A stretch of 64,000 nucleotides of DNA from Glandiceps talaboti. Lineage: Eukaryota; Hemichordata; Enteropneusta; Spengelidae. The notes beneath the pieces are model-generated. The model saw only the letters and a list, made by a program, of their open reading frames with translations. It made no database searches and was not told the DNA's origin. Position 1 is the first letter of the stretch; each line of letters opens with the position of its first letter. The stretch lies in NCBI RefSeq assembly GCF_964340395.1, contig NC_135562.1, positions 16,873,485 to 16,937,484 on the forward strand. Direction: 5' to 3'. This document shows positions 58,336 through 64,000 of the stretch, piece by piece. A program made the translations under genes and the position numbers.

Positions 58336-61300
58336 CCACTGCTCAGAGTAATTAGTTAGAAACAGCAGATTGAAAATAAGCAAATTAAAATGATGTGCAA
58401 GAAATACTGATTCCCAAAACACAAATAATAAATAAAAACTTAATTTTTGGTATGCAGGACTATAATAGCATGTACTCTCAAGCATTAGTACTTGTTATTT
58501 AAATTATTTTAGGTCCATGTTAGGAGATATGAATGATTCTCATTTGCGGTGACAGACAGCATTATGGTGTAACTTACGTCGGAGGGAAATAAATGCTTTA
58601 CGCAGTTCTCACACACACTAACGGATATATTCATCACTTGTACAAAAATTCAGAAAGCAATTTTTAAAATATCGAGATTATTCTAAGACTGAAATATACA
58701 TCATGAGTCAGTATTTTGATCCATTTCCCAAGGATTTAAAAGATTATAAAAGGTTAATATTGAAAAATTCTGTGGTGCCAATTAAAAGGATCGTTTACAT
58801 ATGAACATCTTTTGACATCAGTACTTAATATGAAACAACTGAAATCCCAGATGTCCTTATGAGTATACTATGCAAATTAACTGCTGGGCATGTCTGTCAT
58901 TGGTCGAAATCAAATGAACTTGAAGATTTATGTTTTGATCTTCAATCTTTAAACGAAAAGCTTCCATTATATCAAAACATTTTGATCACTCTTCCTGAGT
59001 TCTTTCACTTCCATGATGATTTTGTATCGTACACTCTGTAATACAATCTTGACAGTGAATGCTTACTGTTGTGATTTGAATTACAATAACATACATTATA
59101 CCATCACTACACGAAAAGTCCAATTTACCCACTTTTACCCTACCTTTACCCTACCTGTGACCCACCTAACCACCATCTCTGGCCAGGGGTAGTACAAGAC
59201 GCAGTACCACTTTTGACTGTCTACAGCCCTCCAGGTGAGAGATCACAGGGTAAAATAAGTCAAAGGTGGAACTTCATCTCATAATGACCACATTTACACA
59301 TCATCTGCTCAAAATTTACCCCGGTGGAAAGAAATGGTCAAATATGACTTTTCATATAGTGCAGGCTTACGTGAACTTGTACTTGTTCAAACAAATGATA
59401 CAGGATTTATGCCCTGGTTGTTCTCTGTCAAGACAACACTTGTCTATGTAGTTGTTCTGTGGTGCTCAAAATAAGAGTCAAGACATTCAAATTGATCATT
59501 TGTTTCCATATTTATTCTCAAATAAAGCATTAGCATATATGAATATATTATATTCCCTAGCATTTCCTTCATTCAGCCAGAAAATATTTTATGACACTCG
59601 TGTTCTGTCAATATCACATTTAATATGCATGTTGATAATCAAAATATTTATTTAATTTTAAGATTATGAATATACAATTTTTGGTATGAAAAACAATTAA
59701 TCAGTTTAGGTCTGTTACTCCATAATGTTGTCTGTCGCGCTTGCATATTTCCATGAATTATACAAACAAACTAAACCAACTGTCACACTTTATTGAAAAA
59801 CAAACAGACTTTCAAATTATTTATTTTCAAACAAGATCATTATACACTTGGCAATCTGTGTTGTAAACTTTGTTATGAAACAGCAATTAAGATGGTTGCA
59901 CTAAGGGAATAGACATAGCAGTGTTTTCAGAAATAGACGTGATTGACAAGATCCACACCAAGACATTTTAATAGTGTCATCTTAAAACCAAATTTAATAA
60001 CCAAAATCATGTGTGTATTGCATATATTACAACCTGCTATAAAACACCAGTGCGTTTACTTGCTTGTGATATACATGTAAGCAAAAATGAAAACACTATA
60101 TAATGTAAGTAGTGTTGGTAACTTATCAAAGTATATAAACATTACATGACTCCCAGATTGCATAACTCTGTTTACTTAATATAGAAATTTAAACTACACA
60201 TTATAATGATTGAATCCAACTGCAAATTTTACATTATAAATTCCACAGATATACATGAAGACAAACTGATAAAGCTGTCACATAAACCTACATCATAGGC
60301 ACCCGCTGTTTTTGTATTAGTTGTATTGTTGCTTTTACATTGTTTACCTTTGCGTGAAGTCTTTCCTTAAGGTTGGCTAACTTCTTTCATTGACAAGCAA
60401 ATGCACTGGTGTTTTTTTGTTGTTTGTAATATCTCCTGAATCACTGTCCTCTAGTCACTTTTATCAGCTTGGACATGCAGTTTCAGTTGTACTAGTGGTT
60501 GAAATACTGATTAATTACGAAGTGTACTAGTCTATCTCAGTGTGCTATCACCCATTTGAAAAAGTCCATCAAACATCACTCATTACCCCTCTCTAGTAGT
60601 CCTGCATATATTTAAGTATTTGACAAATTTAAGGGTAAATCTAGGTGCTACAATTTCAGCTGTGTGGCCAAAACTTAATGTTGAAATATAAATCCATGTA
60701 AAAATATGTTAGATTTTAGTTAGTGTGAGGTAAAGATTATATTCCAGTGATACTTGCATTGGTGCAAGTGTATACTTATTTAAGACATAGTATTGCATAT
60801 ATGAGCATTCAGGCATTCTGTGCACACAAAATCATGTTGATAACTAAACAAGGTTTTTTACTCCCTTTGTAAATCATTGCAGACATTTTCCACTAGGTGC
60901 ACTGTTCATAAGAATAATGTTTAATTAAGTTCATGATGTGCATATATTCAAATTAACTCCTGAGATTTTGCCCAACTTCGATATCTAAAATCTGTCTATT
61001 ACAATATATTTGTGTATTACTTACTGTTGATCTACTTTTCATAGTTGTAACTCATGGGGGCGCTTTTTGTATGATTGTGCTATTGAAGTTCCTCTGTTTG
61101 TGCTCCCTAAGATTCACTTGTCTACCAAACTTGGCCAGAGTTCAAGGATGCCTATGCAAAACTTAAAAAAATTTGCTGTGTTTTACATTAATTTGTAATG
61201 TGTTGATAATTTGTTACTCTATGATAATGTGCTACCTTGTGGTAGATTAAATAGAGGCTGATCATGGTAATCAGTGCATTGACAAATGAATTATCAGCGA

Positions 61301-62579
61301 AAGGTCATATTCTTGACTAAGATTATGCTGATGCTCAGTCCTGATGTATCAGGAGATATAGTCTGTTGATTTGGTGAAAAAAGTGTGATTCGTTTGTTTG
61401 TTGAAATCATCAAACTTGGTACAAATGATAATCGCATCTTATTTGCAATCATATCCATTGAATGTCTCGGTGACCCAAGAAATCCAAGATGGCATCCAAG
61501 ATGGCCGCCCAAAAGTGTAAATGTTCATATCTCTGCTTCTGGTTGGACTACAATACTATTTTACTGTATATATAGCCCATTAAGCACATCAAATGAAAGG
61601 GCTGCTTTGCTGAGTGTTTGGTGGTAAGGAAATCAACTCATATTGAGTACCTAACTTAGATTACACCATTTAGGTTTAATATGACCATAGAGGGCGCTAT
61701 CACAGTGTAGAATATGACCTTTCGATGCTAAATTCAACTTTGACCTTTTGACCTTTTGTTGACCTTTTAAGGTCTTGACTGTTTGGCCAATAATAGCAGC
61801 TGTGGTAGCATAGTATATTAAGATTGATGTGAAATATTAGTTTCTAGAAAAGTGTTAAAGATTTTTTTAGAGTGTGTAGTTTACTGCCAAAATTTCTGTC
61901 TATCTCGCGAGACTTCCAGGACTATTTACATTTGAATCCTAGTTTTAGGGGAGGGGTTGGCCAGATACTATAGTCACTGTGTGATTTGATATTTCAAGAC
62001 AATTTTAAAATATTTGAAGTAATTTGTAATTACTTATAATGGCTGAGTTTTATTGATATACATTGTATATAGGCTGACAACAAATTTTTGCCCTCTATGT
62101 TCAATTTATCACTTCTTTTGTTTTTCTGGGCACTTTGATTTCAACTTGTTTTCGTGTCCCATCTCAGGGATGTTTTAAAATGTAGTGGCTATCTCAGGCT
62201 TTGTTTGTGAGAGATTTTCAGGAATTTTAAAACTATTGTAAATAGAACATGTGGATAGAATATTGTAAAGTTTATTAATTTATTCAGATACGTCTATACT
62301 TTTACTGAATGGATTTCCCAAATTTTGTGATAACTGATACTAACTGAACAAAGCAAGGCTGTGCCTTACGGTTGAAAGTTTTAATTCCTAAGTTGTCTTC
62401 TATTTTTTCTGAAAATTTACTTATACAGTTGATATATATAAAAGTTGTGGGTATGTATATGTATAGTCTGTGAAATGTATAAATGTGCAAATAGACACTT
62501 TTATTTAGTGAAATGTGTTGTACTCTCTATGAAATGGCTACCAAGTTTTAACATTATATATGTACTACGAAATAGGTTT

Positions 62580-62880
62580 TATAAGTGGTAGAGATTTGTC
62601 AAAATTTTGAGACTGGGTTGGGGTGGGGCTGGGGGTACCCGGTAGAAGTGTTTATCACCATGAACTTTGTAAGGTATAACTAAAATGAAATCCTATGTAA
62701 CAATGTACATGCATTTTGGTTTTGAAGTGGATGTGAGTTGAAGGTGGGTACAAAATGAATTATATGTATTTGGTCTATATTAGTGGGGGTGTTACAAAAA
62801 TGATGTCCTATTCACAATGTACATGTATTTGGCTTTTAAGTGAATGAAGAGGGGGGGGGGGAGGGTTTACAAAAATTATA
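62580..62880 (+). repeat. G-rich repeat, about 100-bp units, with G-quadruplex candidate
   Basis: Units combine a G-rich block with CAATGTACATG-ATTTGG and AAGTG; a further unit lies after the inverted repeat at 63265-63330. GGGTTGGGGTGGGGCTGGGG G at 62615-62635 has four G runs with loops of one to two bases. Confidence 0.65.
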
Positions 62881-62949
62881 CATCGTCTTAAACAATATAC
62901 ATATATGGTAATGGAATTTCTATTCACAGAGTAGTCAAAATATTTCTTC

Positions 62950-63166
62950 GAAGTTAATCCCATATTTTTGCTGACATCTTGTCAGTATCGTCAGGGGTGT
63001 CCTACAATGGGCTGTTGTCACATGTCTCTACTGGAGAGATGTAAAATGTGTTTGAGAGAAACAGCTGAGATCTCAGCTCCATGCCTGCATCCCAGTTTAA
63101 CAGCCCATTGTAGTATAGCTCTGATGATGCTGATGAGATGTCAGTGAAAAGTTGGGATTCACTTAA
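62950..63166. mobile_element. Inverted-repeat element, about 217 bp
   Basis: Left AATCCCATATTTTTGCTGAC ATCTTGTCAG and CTACAATGGGCTGTT; right AACAGCCCATTGTAG, then GATGAGATGTCAGTGAAAAG and TTGGGATT. Arms are about 70 bases with mismatches. A CTCATCAGCATCGTCAGAG echo is at 20446. Confidence 0.65.
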
Positions 63167-64000
63167 AAGGAATTTGTTGACTAAGTATGAACCCAATGAC
63201 TATTTTTTTTTATTATTTAAAACTTTATTACAGACCCACAATCCATATTTTGACTACTATACATTCTCGTACATGTATTTGGTTTTGCAAGTGGGGATGG
63301 TAGTGGTGAGGGGTGGGGGGGGAGGGGTTCTTGTTGTTGTTACATGAAATGCAAAATATTGATAGGGTGCTTTGAGAACTTATGGATCTAAAGTCACAAC
63401 TGCTGTTGACTAGAATACTATCTAGATTTTTAAAAATAATGTGTCAATTATGACTATCTATCAACTGTCAAATTTAAAATACAGAGAAAGAGATAAATTA
63501 AGAAGTCAAGTATTAAGGAAGTTTTCCTGTATTGTCTAAGTTCTTGTCTCTTAAATGAGATAAATACATATATTTGGTAAAATATACAATTGATTGCCAG
63601 TACTGCATACAGTATAGTTTATACAGCATTAAATCGTTAACTGTTTGACTGAAATGATGCCAATTACTGTACTTAGCAATAATATGCTGTATTCTAACTT
63701 GACATAAACAATCATTATGTGTGTACTAGCGATTTCTGGAGTCAATGCGTGTACATACTAGTGGTATTTGCACAGCAGTGCAAAATACTGAAAACATTAT
63801 TGCATGCCTGTAGGCAAATGATAGCACAGGCATTCCATAGAAAAATATGAATGTGCAGTTATATTTTTCTGAAATTGCTGTTTTGGATAAACATTACCTA
63901 ATATTAGCAGAACTCGATGATGTGCGAGTGTCAGTGTTGGTACTTGGGTATTTGTAGACTGATTGCGATGTGTTCTGCTGCACCTTCAATTTAATACTTT

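Noticed and set aside
58859-59655. Short open frames of 60-67 codons downstream of the gene
   Set aside because: No conserved motif, no splice-linked continuation; expected by chance at this length.

Overview
The window is animal (metazoan) nuclear DNA: AT-rich, with a many-exon gene, GT-AG introns up to 17 kb, one U12-type intron, SINEs and many small inverted-repeat elements. No bacterial, organellar or viral gene is visible. An invertebrate bilaterian seems likely from the compact exons and the repeat style, but the sequence alone does not place it further.

One protein-coding gene explains almost all of the conserved sequence. On the + strand, 21 exons (part of exon 1 at 1-104 through the stop at 57361-57363) join without frame breaks into 766 residues. 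The product is a CLC-type chloride/proton exchanger of the lysosomal/endosomal ClC-6/ClC-7 branch, closest overall to ClC-7. It has the GSGIP motif, the gating glutamate (GKEGP), the proton glutamate (LEEGASFWN), the SGIFIP motif, the chloride-coordinating tyrosine (GLYD) and two C-terminal CBS domains. The N-terminus lies upstream of base 1. Poly(A) signals begin about 0.5 kb after the stop. No second gene is supported in 57.4-64 kb.

Layout: 1-11.5 kb, exon 1 and intron 1 with a 4.3 kb array of a 39-bp repeat; 11.5-28.6 kb, exon 2 and the 17 kb intron 2, filled with decayed tandem repeats and mobile elements, including a 1.75 kb TTAA-flanked element; 28.6-29.4 kb, exons 3-4 around the U12-type intron; 29.4-32.7 kb, intron 4 with a 1.8 kb terminal-inverted-repeat element carrying two nested foldback elements with 9-bp target duplications; 32.7-48 kb, exons 5-18 encoding the membrane domain and CBS1; 48-54.6 kb, intron 18 with a possible alternative terminal exon and a 41-bp array; 54.6-57.4 kb, exons 19-21 (CBS2); 57.4-64 kb, 3' UTR and downstream DNA.

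The most unusual pattern is that exon edges of this gene have been copied repeatedly into the neighbouring introns. The 3' ends of exons 1, 13 and 16, each with its 5' splice site, seed tandem arrays, and several array units keep a usable-looking donor. The 5' end of exon 10, with its acceptor, is duplicated inside the loop of a perfect 21-bp inverted repeat. Any use of the exon 13 or exon 16 decoy donors would bring in a stop codon within four codons.
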